Shown one piece after another: positions 1 to 6,560 of a stretch of DNA of 36,847 nt (its first letter is position 1; each line of letters begins with the position of its first letter). The position numbers were made by a program, and so were the translations under genes. This DNA comes from a virus: the IMG/VR virus record IMGVR_UViG_3300035703_000228, positions 1 through 36,847 of that record; one strand, written 5' to 3'. The notes under the pieces are model-generated. The model was not told where the DNA came from, searched no databases, and worked only from the letters and a program-made list of their open reading frames with translations.

Positions 1-1449
1 TGCGAGAGCGACCATTCCGTCAATGCGGCCGGTCGCCTTTGCTTTGTCGAGTTTGCGATTCCCGGCGGCGTCTCGAGTTGCGACTGCGTTCGCAGCGCAC
101 CAGGTCAAGACGGGGTGTCCGCCGTGACAGATGCGCTCGGCCATCAGTTCGCCCTCGAGCGCGTCAAGCGCCGGAGCCATGTCGCGGTAGCCTTGGCCGA
201 ACTCCACCAGGGGGAGCTCGCGACCGAGCCGCGACAGCTCGGTCTTGAAGACATCCATCCGCCACCGATCGAAGGCGATCGCGGCGACGTCGTAGTCGTC
301 GCAGAGTTGGCAGAGCTGCTCGGCGACGACCGCGTAGTCGACGGACGCGCCCGGCGTCGCGACCAGGTATCCGCGATCTCGCCATACGTCATACGGTGCC
401 CGGTCCCTCGAGGCCCGGTCCGTCAGTCCCAGGCTCGGCGCGAAGAAGATCGGCTTCGTATGCCAGTAGCCGCGGCCGTCCCTGGTAACAGCGACAAGCG
501 CCGTCAGGTCGTTTCGCGCCGAAAGGTCGAGCCCGATATAGACCGGGTTCTCGTAGAACGCGGCCTCGTCCGGCTCGGCGCCGTTGCGTAACCAGACCGC
601 TCGAGGGACGAACGGCGAGGTCTGGTCGACGCGCTGATTCAAGACCAGGTTCCGATAGGAGCTCTCGCGCGACGGCATTCGCTTCGCCGCTGCGGCCTGC
701 TCTCGGACCTCCGTCGGATTTAGAAAATCACCGAAGGCGGGATTCGCCGCCCTCATCGCTTCGTCGGAGAACGGGTCCATCGACTCGCCCGCCGAAAACA
801 TGAAGAGCTTTGTCTTCGGATCGGCGCCGGTCTTCGCGTCGTCGATCAGTACCGACAGAAGGTCTGCGTCCGTCGGTGCCTGCGTCGAGATCACAATCGA
901 GAGCGGCTCGGCCTGGGCGCCGCTCGCCGTCTCGAGCGCTTCGTATAACTCGCTCCGCGGCCCTTTCACCTGGCCGAGCTCGTCGTGTACGGTGAACACC
1001 GGCGAGAGGCCGTAGGCGGTCGAGGCTTCGGCAGAGAGCGCCCTGTAGAGCGTCCCGAGTTCCTGGCAGTAGAGCTGCTTCGCGGTGTCTCGTACCGCGA
1101 CGACCGCGTTCAGATCCGGCGACATCCGGACAATCTTCGCGGCGAGCGCGAATAGGATCGCCGCCTGGTCGCGACTCTGCGCTGCCGAGAAGAGCTGCGA
1201 GTTCGCTCGAGCTTCCGGTCCGCAGAGGTGCAGAAGTAGCAGGAACGCGGAGAGCGAGGTCTTCCCGTTTTTTCTCCCATACGAAACGATCGCTCGTCTC
1301 GTTGGCGAGTCGTAGATCCCGCGGATGATCTCCTTCTGAAATTCCCGCAGCGCGACAGGTCGCCCGACATGGGCGCCTTCCGGCACCCGACAGGTCGCCT
1401 CGATCCAGGCGATGTTCCGATCGCCTCGAGCTAGGCTCCAAACTCCCAC
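1..1449 (-). CDS. terL: Terminase large subunit (partial at window edge)
   Basis: DNA-packaging motor: an ATPase that pumps DNA into the prohead and a nuclease that cuts the concatemer. The frame is open from a GTG at 1449 to base 1 (483 codons, no stop), so it is cut by the window edge. The Walker A segment SYGRKNGKT lies near residues 56-64 and the Walker B HDE near 157-158. The RNase-H-like nuclease acidic residues are visible as GLD (D308), FDRW (D394) and GRIDG (D477). This motif order is that of HK97-type (Terminase_1) large subunits. The end of the third motif is reached, so only the extreme C terminus is missing. The GTG start overlaps the terS stop by 19 bp and has an AAGAAG purine stretch just upstream. 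If the window is circular, the frame runs 14 more codons into the portal start region. Confidence 0.93.
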   Translation of the reverse strand, partial: MGVWSLARGDRNIAWIEATCRVPEGAHVGRPVALREFQKEIIRGIYDSPTRRAIVSYGRKNGKTSLSAFLLLLHLCGPEARANSQLFSAAQSRDQAAILFALAAKIVRMSPDLNAVVAVRDTAKQLYCQELGTLYRALSAEASTAYGLSPVFTVHDELGQVKGPRSELYEALETASGAQAEPLSIVISTQAPTDADLLSVLIDDAKTGADPKTKLFMFSAGESMDPFSDEAMRAANPAFGDFLNPTEVREQAAAAKRMPSRESSYRNLVLNQRVDQTSPFVPRAVWLRNGAEPDEAAFYENPVYIGLDLSARNDLTALVAVTRDGRGYWHTKPIFFAPSLGLTDRASRDRAPYDVWRDRGYLVATPGASVDYAVVAEQLCQLCDDYDVAAIAFDRWRMDVFKTELSRLGRELPLVEFGQGYRDMAPALDALEGELMAERICHGGHPVLTWCAANAVATRDAAGNRKLDKAKATGRIDGMVALA

Positions 1450-1841
1450 GGCTTCTTCGGCGCCGCGCGATCGCTTGCGGTTGCCGCGGCTCGAGCGCCG
1501 TATCGGCTCTGCTGCGTGAGCCGCATCTTCGTCGCCAGGCTCGCCAGTTGTCCGCCGATCTTCGTCTGTAGGTTGATCAGGCGGTCGTAGTCCTCGAGGC
1601 ATTCCGGGCTCACCTCGCGCAGTTTGCGCGCGACGCGCCGGGATTCCGCGGCCATCGAGCAGTAGTGCTCGAAGAGCGGGAGGTTGTCGGGACCGAACCA
1701 GTCCGCAGGCTTCGACGCAACGATCTCGCGCCAGATCGCGCTCTCCTCGTCTCCCAGGCGATCAGGAGGCGCGACCCTCTCATGGGGTGCGACCCGTACC
1801 ACCGAGAGCCCCTCGGAGCTCTTCCGGCCTCGCTGTAGCAT
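1431..1841 (-). CDS. terS: Terminase small subunit, P27-like
   Basis: 136 residues. It would recognise the packaging site and recruit the large subunit. The sequence fits P27-family small terminases: a basic N terminus, then a helical middle with the SAIWREIV and LFEHYCSMAAESRRVARKL stretches, and a C-terminal KPWEF-type ending close to the stop, which is common in this family. The ATG at 1841 has AAGGA 8 bases upstream. It lies between an HNH gene and terL, the standard order in HK97-like cos phages. Identification rests on context plus family resemblance. Confidence 0.85.
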   Translation of the reverse strand: MLQRGRKSSEGLSVVRVAPHERVAPPDRLGDEESAIWREIVASKPADWFGPDNLPLFEHYCSMAAESRRVARKLREVSPECLEDYDRLINLQTKIGGQLASLATKMRLTQQSRYGARAAATASDRAAPKKPWEFGA

Positions 1842-1866
1842 TTCAGGAATCCTTGCCGATTAGCAC

Positions 1867-1902
1867 AAAACAGGCTCGCGCTCGGTGTCCGAGCCTCGAG
1901 CC
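1867..1902 (-). terminator. Hairpin between HNH and terS: terminator-like or part of cos
   Basis: The 85-bp gap 1842-1926 holds a strong hairpin. The inner arms GCTCGG/CCGAGC (1880-1894, 3-base loop) are enclosed by GGCTC/GAGCC (1873-1877 and 1898-1902). On the minus strand it is followed by TGTTTTGTG. A G/A-rich run (GAGGGAGGGGAGGG in transcript sense) precedes it. The gap lies directly upstream of terS and downstream of HNH, which is where cos sites are found in several HK97-like phages. It could therefore be packaging DNA, a weak terminator, or both. Confidence 0.4.
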
Positions 1903-1926
1903 GTAGAGATTCGACCCTCCCCTCCC

Positions 1927-2268
1927 TCATCGAAAAAAATTCCAGGGATGACCAGGGTCTAGGGGTGTGCCCGAGGTGTCGCATCCCCGGAGCGTTCCGG
2001 TCTGCTCGAGCTCGGCCTTCGCGCCGTTGTGGCAAGCCTCGCAGAGGGGTTGCCAGTTCGTCGCGTCCCAGAAGAGCTTCTCGTCGCCTCGATGTGGCGT
2101 GATGTGATCGACGACCGATGCCGCCGTCACCCTGCCGAGTTGCTCGCAGTACACACAGAGCGGATGCGCTGCCAGGTAGGCCTGGCGGGCTGCTTTCCAC
2201 TTGCGACCGTAGAGACGATCGCGATGTGCTTCCCTCGACCACAGTCGAGGTTTCGATAGTTTCGTCAT
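1927..2268 (-). CDS. HNH endonuclease next to terminase
   Basis: About 113 residues from the ATG at 2268; an in-frame GTG at 2280 is an alternative, and neither start has a clear ribosome site. The HNH fold is visible as CxxC (HPLCVYCEQ), then the core VVDHITPHRGDE, WQPLCEACHNGAK with the second zinc CxxC, and the final H/N residues. Residues WDATNWQPLC are typical of phage HNH proteins. HNH proteins beside terS/terL stimulate terminase cleavage at cos in HK97-like phages (established for HK97 gp74), and the position here suggests the same role. It follows the Q-like gene by a few bases. Confidence 0.88.
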   Translation of the reverse strand: MTKLSKPRLWSREAHRDRLYGRKWKAARQAYLAAHPLCVYCEQLGRVTAASVVDHITPHRGDEKLFWDATNWQPLCEACHNGAKAELEQTGTLRGCDTSGTPLDPGHPWNFFR

Positions 2269-2281
2269 GCAAATGTGCACA

Positions 2282-2731
2282 TCAAGCAATTTTCGCTGAC
2301 CAGGTATCCGCGACCGATAGCGCGCCGTACATCGCTGTCCGGAAGCGACGCAGCAGCGTCTGGTATTGAGCCGGGCTCATTCGCAGGCGCCGCGCTCGTG
2401 CCTCGTTCGGTTCGTCCCTTGGCGTGAGGTAGGTGACCTCGACGAGCTGCGCCCAGGAGTGACGTCCCCGGCATAAGTTGGTCACGCACCGCTCGACGAT
2501 GACGACCTCGTTCGGCCAGGTCTCGTCCGGCGTATATCCGCCAGGTGAGTTGATCCCGAGCACGATCTCGCGCAGGAGCTTTGTGCTGATTGATTCCCTC
2601 GGGTAGCCGAGCTCGCCCAGGCGATCTCGAGCGAATCTCGCCCATTGATACATTCGCCAATCGACGAACGCGGTCACGTCGGTCGCGTTCCTGGGTTTTC
2701 TCTCGTAGGCGTCGGCTGCGGCGGTGCTCAC
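2282..2731 (-). CDS. Q-like late regulator (probable antiterminator)
   Basis: 149 residues, GTG start at 2731 overlapping the rusA stop (GTGA). The middle is basic and helical. The C-terminal third (ARARRLRMSPAQYQTLLRRF) looks like a helix-turn-helix or sigma-region-4-like DNA-binding element, as in ArpU/RinA or Q-type late regulators. I see no metal-binding motif. The main argument is position: it is last in the early operon, right after rusA and before HNH-terS, the place of lambda Q. If it is an antiterminator it would explain how late transcription passes the terminators at 23825-23884 and 33651-33670. Function is inferred, not shown. Confidence 0.55.
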   Translation of the reverse strand: MSTAAADAYERKPRNATDVTAFVDWRMYQWARFARDRLGELGYPRESISTKLLREIVLGINSPGGYTPDETWPNEVVIVERCVTNLCRGRHSWAQLVEVTYLTPRDEPNEARARRLRMSPAQYQTLLRRFRTAMYGALSVADTWSAKIA

Positions 2732-3126
2732 GGTTCAGATCCCCTGCGTGTCGTGAAGGTGGTCTCCGAGGTGTAAGGTCGAATGACGACCTGGACCTTC
2801 CCGTTTGGGAAGACCGGACCGCGGATCACGCGGAGGTCGTCGATATTGCTGTCGTCCTCGATCACGCCTGCGGCGACGACGGCATCGAGGAGCGCCTTCT
2901 GTAGGTTGTCGAGGTCTCGCCTGCGTCGATCCGGCGGATACGCCAGGAGCTCGACCTTGAGCGGTCCGCCGATCTGCTCGACCGGGACGCCCTGGTCGCT
3001 GATAGCCTCGATCGCGGCCTTCCGATACGCGCGACCTCGAGCACCGATCACCATGCGCCCGCGGAAGTTGCGCCAGTAGTGATTCACCGAAGGTGGGAAA
3101 GGTAGCGTGAACTCCAAGGGGATCAC
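2728..3126 (-). CDS. rusA: RusA-type Holliday junction resolvase
   Basis: 132 residues from a GTG at 3126 that overlaps the upstream stop as GTGA; the longer open frame upstream is a shadow of the nuclease gene. The start LPFPPSVNHYWR and the motif DRRRRDLDNLQKALLDA are hallmark RusA sequences: the Asp residues bind Mg2+ and the Lys helps cleavage. DDSNIDDLRVIRG follows, as in the family. It resolves branched recombination and replication intermediates before packaging. It sits in a lambda-nin-like region between replication genes and the late regulator. Confidence 0.92.
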   Translation of the reverse strand: MIPLEFTLPFPPSVNHYWRNFRGRMVIGARGRAYRKAAIEAISDQGVPVEQIGGPLKVELLAYPPDRRRRDLDNLQKALLDAVVAAGVIEDDSNIDDLRVIRGPVFPNGKVQVVIRPYTSETTFTTRRGSEP

Positions 3127-3710
3127 CTCGTTCCCGTCCTGCGCGTTAATTGTCGGAATTGCGCGTAGGTTGAAATTTGGACAAACAGCTCCGGCCACGA
3201 GCTCGCCGTGCTGTAGAGCTCCGAGTTCGGGATCTCGAAGGTGTCGGTCTTCATCTCGAACGATGTCCCGTCGTTCCGATGCCTGGTCTGCCCTGCCTGG
3301 TAGAGCTGCGCTCGAGCGAGGAACTCGTCCTTCGGTAGCCAGCCGCAAACGGTGATCCGGTTGGTCGTTCGGTTGAACGACAGGAAAAGGTAGGCGTCGA
3401 CCTGGAACGCGACCTGGCTCGCGACGAGGTTGTTGACGTACTCGAGCCGCGGATCGACCGCGCGTGTCATCGTCTTGACGTCGAACGTCAGGCCGAAGAG
3501 CTCGAAATCCACGCCTCCGTCGTGTCGGCTGCTCGGCCGCATGAACTTCCGACCGATCGCGAAGTTGATCACGTTTTGACCGAGAATCCCGACGAGCTGC
3601 TGCTCGGGTGTTCCGTCGCTTCCGTCTCCGCGACGTCCGAGGTTCACGCTCGACGCTAACGTCTGCGACTCCTCGATCACCCGCGGATGTACGTCGACGG
3701 TGAATGCCAT
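3123..3710 (-). CDS. PD-(D/E)XK-like phage nuclease
   Basis: 195 residues, ATG at 3710. The pattern LVGILGQNVINFAIG, then HDGGVDFELFG, then TFDVKTM looks like a restriction-endonuclease fold: an acidic residue in GGVDF and the D-x-K core (FDVK), with an upstream GxxGQ helix where many members have GxxGE. The C-terminal half (YLFLSFNRTTNRITVCGW) resembles the beta strands that follow the active site in this superfamily. It is coupled to rusA by a GTGA overlap, so a role in DNA processing or repair is likely. Substrate unknown. The Gln in place of the usual Glu makes activity uncertain. Confidence 0.55.
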   Translation of the reverse strand: MAFTVDVHPRVIEESQTLASSVNLGRRGDGSDGTPEQQLVGILGQNVINFAIGRKFMRPSSRHDGGVDFELFGLTFDVKTMTRAVDPRLEYVNNLVASQVAFQVDAYLFLSFNRTTNRITVCGWLPKDEFLARAQLYQAGQTRHRNDGTSFEMKTDTFEIPNSELYSTASSWPELFVQISTYAQFRQLTRRTGTR

Positions 3711-3713
3711 GCG

Positions 3714-3836
3714 TCAAGTCAGCGCTCTCACGATCCAGATCGCGACGACGGCGAGCGCGCCCGCGCCGATCCCCAAGATCGCCCCAACGGTCGCGACCGC
3801 GACCAGTCCGTCGAAGACTGTTTTCGTTTTATTCAT
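3714..3836 (-). CDS. Small single-pass membrane protein (40 aa)
   Basis: The frame begins MNKTKTVFDGLVAVATVG and ends IWIVRALT. It has a short basic N terminus, a Gly/Ala-rich hydrophobic segment of about 24 residues and a stop 4 bp before the nuclease ATG. The ATG at 3836 overlaps the stop of the upstream 45-residue gene (ATGA), a sign of translational coupling. Function unknown; an early-expressed small membrane protein could act on host membrane targets or superinfection. It is short, but coupling and a clean membrane segment support it as a real gene. Confidence 0.6.
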   Translation of the reverse strand: MNKTKTVFDGLVAVATVGAILGIGAGALAVVAIWIVRALT

Positions 3837-3970
3837 GCGTTTGCATTACCGAGTCGGGTTGCAATCAATCGCGCCAGGCGTTCGAGCTGCTCGAGCGTCA
3901 GCGTGTACTCGTCATCGACCTCGAGCGCGCCGACCCATCGAGCGAGCGCCGCGATCTCGTTCGTTGTCAT
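3833..3970 (-). CDS. Small acidic helical protein (45 aa)
   Basis: Frame MTTNEIAALARWVGALEVDD continuing to ATRLGNANA. GGAGG lies 7 bases upstream of the ATG at 3970, a very strong ribosome site. Start and stop overlap the neighbours by 4 bp on both sides. Predicted helical and leucine-rich (LTLEQLERLARLIATRL). Not recognised. Confidence 0.65.
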   Translation of the reverse strand: MTTNEIAALARWVGALEVDDEYTLTLEQLERLARLIATRLGNANA

Positions 3971-4245
3971 ACTTCGACCTCCGTGCTCTCGTAGCCGGTC
4001 AGCGTCACGGATCGCTCGGAGATGAGAACGTCAGCAAGAAGGCGCGCGGCCTCTTCGGTCCTCTCGCGTCGATACGTTCGCCAGTTCCACCACCACCGCG
4101 ACTTCCCGGCCGGGAGGTACTCGACGTGCCAGCCGTTGTTCGTTCGGTTCACTCGATCGAGGTGCTGAACGATCCGAACGCGCGAGATCGGAACGACGGT
4201 CGTCGTCACGCGCGAGAACGGCGTCTTTCGGTGTTTAAGGTTCAT
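3967..4245 (-). CDS. Unknown early protein (92 aa), Trp/Arg-rich
   Basis: The protein is basic and tryptophan-rich (NNGWHVEYL, KSRWWWNWRTYRRER) and ends in a more acidic helix. The ATG at 4245 overlaps the upstream stop (ATGA), and its own stop overlaps the next ATG. The basic aromatic middle would suit nucleic acid binding, but no family is recognised. Confidence 0.65.
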   Translation of the reverse strand: MNLKHRKTPFSRVTTTVVPISRVRIVQHLDRVNRTNNGWHVEYLPAGKSRWWWNWRTYRRERTEEAARLLADVLISERSVTLTGYESTEVEV

Positions 4246-4454
4246 GCCTTCTCCGAGCTGTAGTAACGGCGCACAAGCTCGAAGGCCTCGATGTGTCGCT
4301 TGATCTCTGCGCGATCTGCTTGTGCGTTGTTGTGGAAGATGCGATTCCCTTCGCGAAGATCCTGTCGGAACATCGCGATTATTCGCTTCGCCTCCGTTGC
4401 GACAATCTTGTCGACGAGCTCGCCGTCGACGTGCATGACGAGCGGCGGCGCCAT
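4242..4454 (-). CDS. Unknown early protein (70 aa)
   Basis: Start chosen at the ATG at 4454 (MAPPLVMHVDGELVDKIV), directly after the stop of the SSB-like gene; the upstream extension to 4484 would overlap that gene in another frame. Mostly helical and charged, with LVRRYYSSEKA at the C terminus. Its stop overlaps the next ATG by 4 bp. No family recognised. Confidence 0.6.
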   Translation of the reverse strand: MAPPLVMHVDGELVDKIVATEAKRIIAMFRQDLREGNRIFHNNAQADRAEIKRHIEAFELVRRYYSSEKA

Positions 4455-4455
4455 A

Positions 4456-4725
4456 TCAAAACGGGATGTCGTCGTTGAACTCATCGCGCGGCGGCGGAGT
4501 CGGTGCGGGAGCCGGTGCGCGCTGCTCGTCCTTCGGTCGAACGGAGAGCGAGAAGAACTTCTCGCCTGCGAGCTTTGTCCCCTCTTTGCCAGTCTTGAGC
4601 CATCCCGAGAGCCAATACTCGACGCCGCCGACGTTGATCGAGCCGGAATAGTCCGGATGAGTGTCTTTCTCCTTGCGTTTGTTTTTCGCGAGGAGTCCGC
4701 TGTTCGTGTTGTCGTATTGAGGCAT
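4456..4725 (-). CDS. Small protein with SSB-type acidic tail
   Basis: 89 residues. The first part (GGVEYWLSGWLKTGKEG, EKFFSLSVRPK) reads like a short beta-strand domain. This is followed by a proline-rich linker (APAPAPTPPP) and a C-terminal DEFNDDIPF. A disordered linker plus D-D-I-P-F tail is the hallmark of bacterial and phage SSB proteins, where the tail recruits repair and replication partners. The folded part is only about 65 residues, shorter than a usual SSB OB-fold (about 110), so it may be a reduced SSB or an SSB-tail mimic. GGAGA lies upstream of the ATG. Confidence 0.6.
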   Translation of the reverse strand: MPQYDNTNSGLLAKNKRKEKDTHPDYSGSINVGGVEYWLSGWLKTGKEGTKLAGEKFFSLSVRPKDEQRAPAPAPTPPPRDEFNDDIPF

Positions 4726-4728
4726 CGT

Positions 4729-4965
4729 CTAGGTCTCCGGTTGGTTTAACGGTGTGCGATACAGACGCTCGAATAGCGCCTGCCAGGTTTCGGCGGGTTT
4801 GCCTTTGCGCTTGCCTGCAATCGAGAGCGCGCGCTGCTGCTCGAGGATGGCGCTGCGGATCTTTTCGCGGCGCTGATCGCCGGTCGTGATGCCCGCGTCC
4901 CAGTTGAGCGGGAGCCCGAGGCGTCGCGCCATCCAGGCCTCGTTCATCGCGTCCGCGAGTCTCAC
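4729..4965 (-). CDS. Unknown early protein (78 aa)
   Basis: Start chosen at a GTG (4965) that overlaps the stop of the loader-like gene as GTGA; the first residues are MRLADAMNEAWMARRLGLP. The C-terminal half is basic and helical (RREKIRSAILEQQRALSIAGKRKGK). It lies between the helicase-loader candidate and the SSB-like protein, so a replication role is plausible. Not recognised as a family. Confidence 0.6.
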   Translation of the reverse strand: MRLADAMNEAWMARRLGLPLNWDAGITTGDQRREKIRSAILEQQRALSIAGKRKGKPAETWQALFERLYRTPLNQPET

Positions 4966-5456
4966 TTCCCGATGTCTCCGATCAGTCCGCGGACCGGGTT
5001 GTCGTGCGCGAGCTGTGGGAGTTCCTGGCGCGTCTCCGCGACGTCGGCCAGTTGGTCGTAGTGCGACGCGAATCGCTTCTCGAGAAACGGGAGCGCATCG
5101 ACGCTCGACCAGGCGATGATCTTCCATCCGCCGAGCGCCTGGACGGCGCGCTCGACTTCTGGGATCGCCGGGCCTGCGTGATAGCTGCCCGATCTGACGT
5201 GCTGCAAAGCAATCGCCCAGGCTTCGCCCGAGGTCATCCGTTGCGCCTTGCGGAGCTGCTGAAAATGCCACGGATTCGGGAAGTACTCCTCGTGTAGCAT
5301 CAGGTGTTGAGCTGCCGCGCGAAACTCCTCGATCGACCAGGCGCTCATCGCCGAGTACCAAAGCTCGAGCGACTCCGGCGTGATCTTTCCGCCGGGTTTC
5401 ATCTCGGCGAGCGAGACCAGGATGCGCGCCATCTCGGCGCGATCACCCGGCTGCAT
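4962..5456 (-). CDS. Helicase-loader-like replication protein
   Basis: 164 residues, ATG at 5456, overlapping the end of the initiator gene by 14 bp. The first half (ESLELWYSAMSAWSIEEFRAAAQHLM, EYFPNPWHFQQLRK) resembles the short helical N-terminal domains of phage proteins that bind the host replicative helicase (G39P or lambda-P-like). It sits immediately downstream of an O-like initiator, the lambda O-P arrangement. No Walker motif, so not a DnaC-type ATPase loader. Function inferred from neighbours and resemblance. Confidence 0.55.
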   Translation of the reverse strand: MQPGDRAEMARILVSLAEMKPGGKITPESLELWYSAMSAWSIEEFRAAAQHLMLHEEYFPNPWHFQQLRKAQRMTSGEAWAIALQHVRSGSYHAGPAIPEVERAVQALGGWKIIAWSSVDALPFLEKRFASHYDQLADVAETRQELPQLAHDNPVRGLIGDIGK

Positions 5457-6276
5457 TTGCTCTCTCGAGCCACGCCTGGGCCGCGGCGACGTTGGTGTCC
5501 TGCGCCTTCTGTGCCTTCGACGGCGGGATCGGCCAGGGTTGCGACCAGGGACGATCGGGATCGCCGAAGAACCGCGCCGGGTTCAAGACCATCCGGTTTG
5601 TCGCCTTGACGTGAGCGGCGTATCGCTCGACGCCTGCGCGGATGTCCTCCCAGCTCGCACCCTGCTCGAGGTGCCTGCGGATGTGATGCTCTGCGGTGAT
5701 CCAGTCCGTCCGCCCTGCGTGCGGCGGGTAGGTCGACTTGATCGCCTCGATGTGTGCGCGATCGTCCCCTTCCGCGCGTGACAACTTTTTTGCAGCGTCA
5801 AACGAAGAGATTACACATGAGGTATCTCTAGGGTTGGTAGATATAGTCTGGTGTCTGGAGTCTGGAGTCTGGATAGGTTGATCGTTCGTTGAACGATTCG
5901 TTGAACGACTCGTTGAACGATTCGTTCCCTCCTCGTCCGACGGAGCGTTCGCCTTTCGTCGTGCCTCTCGTTGAACGGTGACGCGACGATTCGTCTCACG
6001 CTGCTCGTTAGCCGCCGCGATCTCTCGCTGTGCTCGAGCGTTGATCCAGCCGCCGTCAGTCAGCTCCCAGAATTGCTTGAGCACCGATGCAACGGCGGCG
6101 CGCTCCTCGGGATTGATGGCCCCGACTAGGCGACATAGTTGCGTGTCATCGGTGGGTAGTGGCCGCTCCGTGGCGTAGTGGTGATCTAACAGCGAACGAT
6201 AGGCGCCCCGCTCCGTCAGAGAGAGGTGACCTGTGTCACGCTGGAAGTCTCCGATGTAGTGCTTGTAGAAGTTCAC
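5443..6276 (-). CDS. Replication initiator, YdaU/DUF1376 N-terminal domain (lambda O-like)
   Basis: 277 residues, GTG start at 6276 overlapping the cro-like stop (GTGA). The opening MNFYKHYIGDFQRDTGHLSL and SLLDHHYATERPLP are characteristic of the DUF1376/YdaU family, phage proteins that replace lambda O. A low-complexity linker (Asn/Arg/Ser/Thr, residues about 115-145) is encoded by the 12-bp iterons. The C-terminal part (WITAEHHIRRHLEQGASWEDI, NRMVLNPARFFGDP) resembles the C-terminal domain of such initiators. It would bind the repeats inside its own gene and open the origin, with the downstream protein bringing the helicase. Confidence 0.8.
   Translation of the reverse strand: MNFYKHYIGDFQRDTGHLSLTERGAYRSLLDHHYATERPLPTDDTQLCRLVGAINPEERAAVASVLKQFWELTDGGWINARAQREIAAANEQRETNRRVTVQREARRKANAPSDEEGTNRSTSRSTNRSTNDQPIQTPDSRHQTISTNPRDTSCVISSFDAAKKLSRAEGDDRAHIEAIKSTYPPHAGRTDWITAEHHIRRHLEQGASWEDIRAGVERYAAHVKATNRMVLNPARFFGDPDRPWSQPWPIPPSKAQKAQDTNVAAAQAWLERANAAG
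5846..5873. repeat. Four tandem 7-bp repeats, part of probable origin
   Basis: GTCTGGT followed by three exact copies of GTCTGGA, head to tail, inside the initiator gene. They lie between an AT-richer stretch (about 5785-5845, with runs such as CTTTTTTG and GATATAG) and the 12-bp iterons. Tandem short repeats beside an AT-rich stretch are typical of DNA-unwinding elements. Confidence 0.7.
5886..5979. repeat. 12-bp iterons inside the initiator gene (probable origin)
   Basis: Three exact-phase tandem copies of TCGTTGAACGAT/C at 5886-5897, 5898-5909 and 5910-5921, with partial copies on both sides and one separate copy at 5968-5979. Each unit contains the odd palindrome TCGTT-G-AACGA, so each could bind a dimer. 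Lambda ori likewise consists of repeats inside gene O. Together with the 7-bp repeats and the AT-richer stretch this is the best origin candidate in the window. Confidence 0.75.
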
Positions 6277-6524
6277 GCGACGTTTGCCTCCCGGATCTGT
6301 ACGCGAGGCCTGCCACGCAGGACCGACCAGTCAACATCCGGACGCAGCTCCTCACAGGTGACGGAGCCGCAGCTCTCGCGCTCGAGCGCAATCGCAAGCG
6401 ACTCGCCGCAGGATCGGTACCCGTAGGAGATGTTCCGGAGGTGTCCGGCGCTCGTGCCGCAACGATCTGCGAGCGCGTCGCGTTCTTTGAGGGTTAGGGT
6501 TGAAAGGTAGGTTTTTAGATCCAT
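6273..6524 (-). CDS. Cro-like repressor (YdaS-type HTH)
   Basis: 83 residues. It would bind the operators between it and cI and favour lytic growth. Helix-turn-helix visible in LKERDALADRCGTSAGHLRNISYG, typical of YdaS/Cro-type phage regulators, followed by a C-terminal tail ending in REANVA. First gene of the minus-strand early operon and divergent from the S24 repressor, the position of cro. No Shine-Dalgarno sequence precedes the ATG. The predicted promoter puts the mRNA 5' end almost at the start codon. The stop overlaps the initiator start as GTGA. Confidence 0.85.
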   Translation of the reverse strand: MDLKTYLSTLTLKERDALADRCGTSAGHLRNISYGYRSCGESLAIALERESCGSVTCEELRPDVDWSVLRGRPRVQIREANVA

Positions 6525-6560
6525 TTCGGGAGTATCACCGAAAGGTTATGTACGATTCAA
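6525..6560 (-). promoter_or_regulatory. Predicted PR-like promoter of cro operon
   Basis: Minus-strand -35 TTGAAT (6555-6560), 17-bp spacer, -10 TGATAC (6532-6537). Seven bases separate the -10 from the cro ATG, so the transcript would be leaderless or nearly so, which agrees with the missing ribosome site. An operator copy (6534-6549) covers the -10. Prediction by eye. Confidence 0.45.

Noticed and set aside
728-1441. 237-codon open frame on the minus strand
   Set aside because: Shadow of terL in another frame: Arg-rich, without motifs, while the terL frame has Walker and nuclease motifs over the same bases.
2590-2904. Plus-strand small frame opposite rusA
   Set aside because: Arg/Ser-rich shadow; rusA motifs explain the region.
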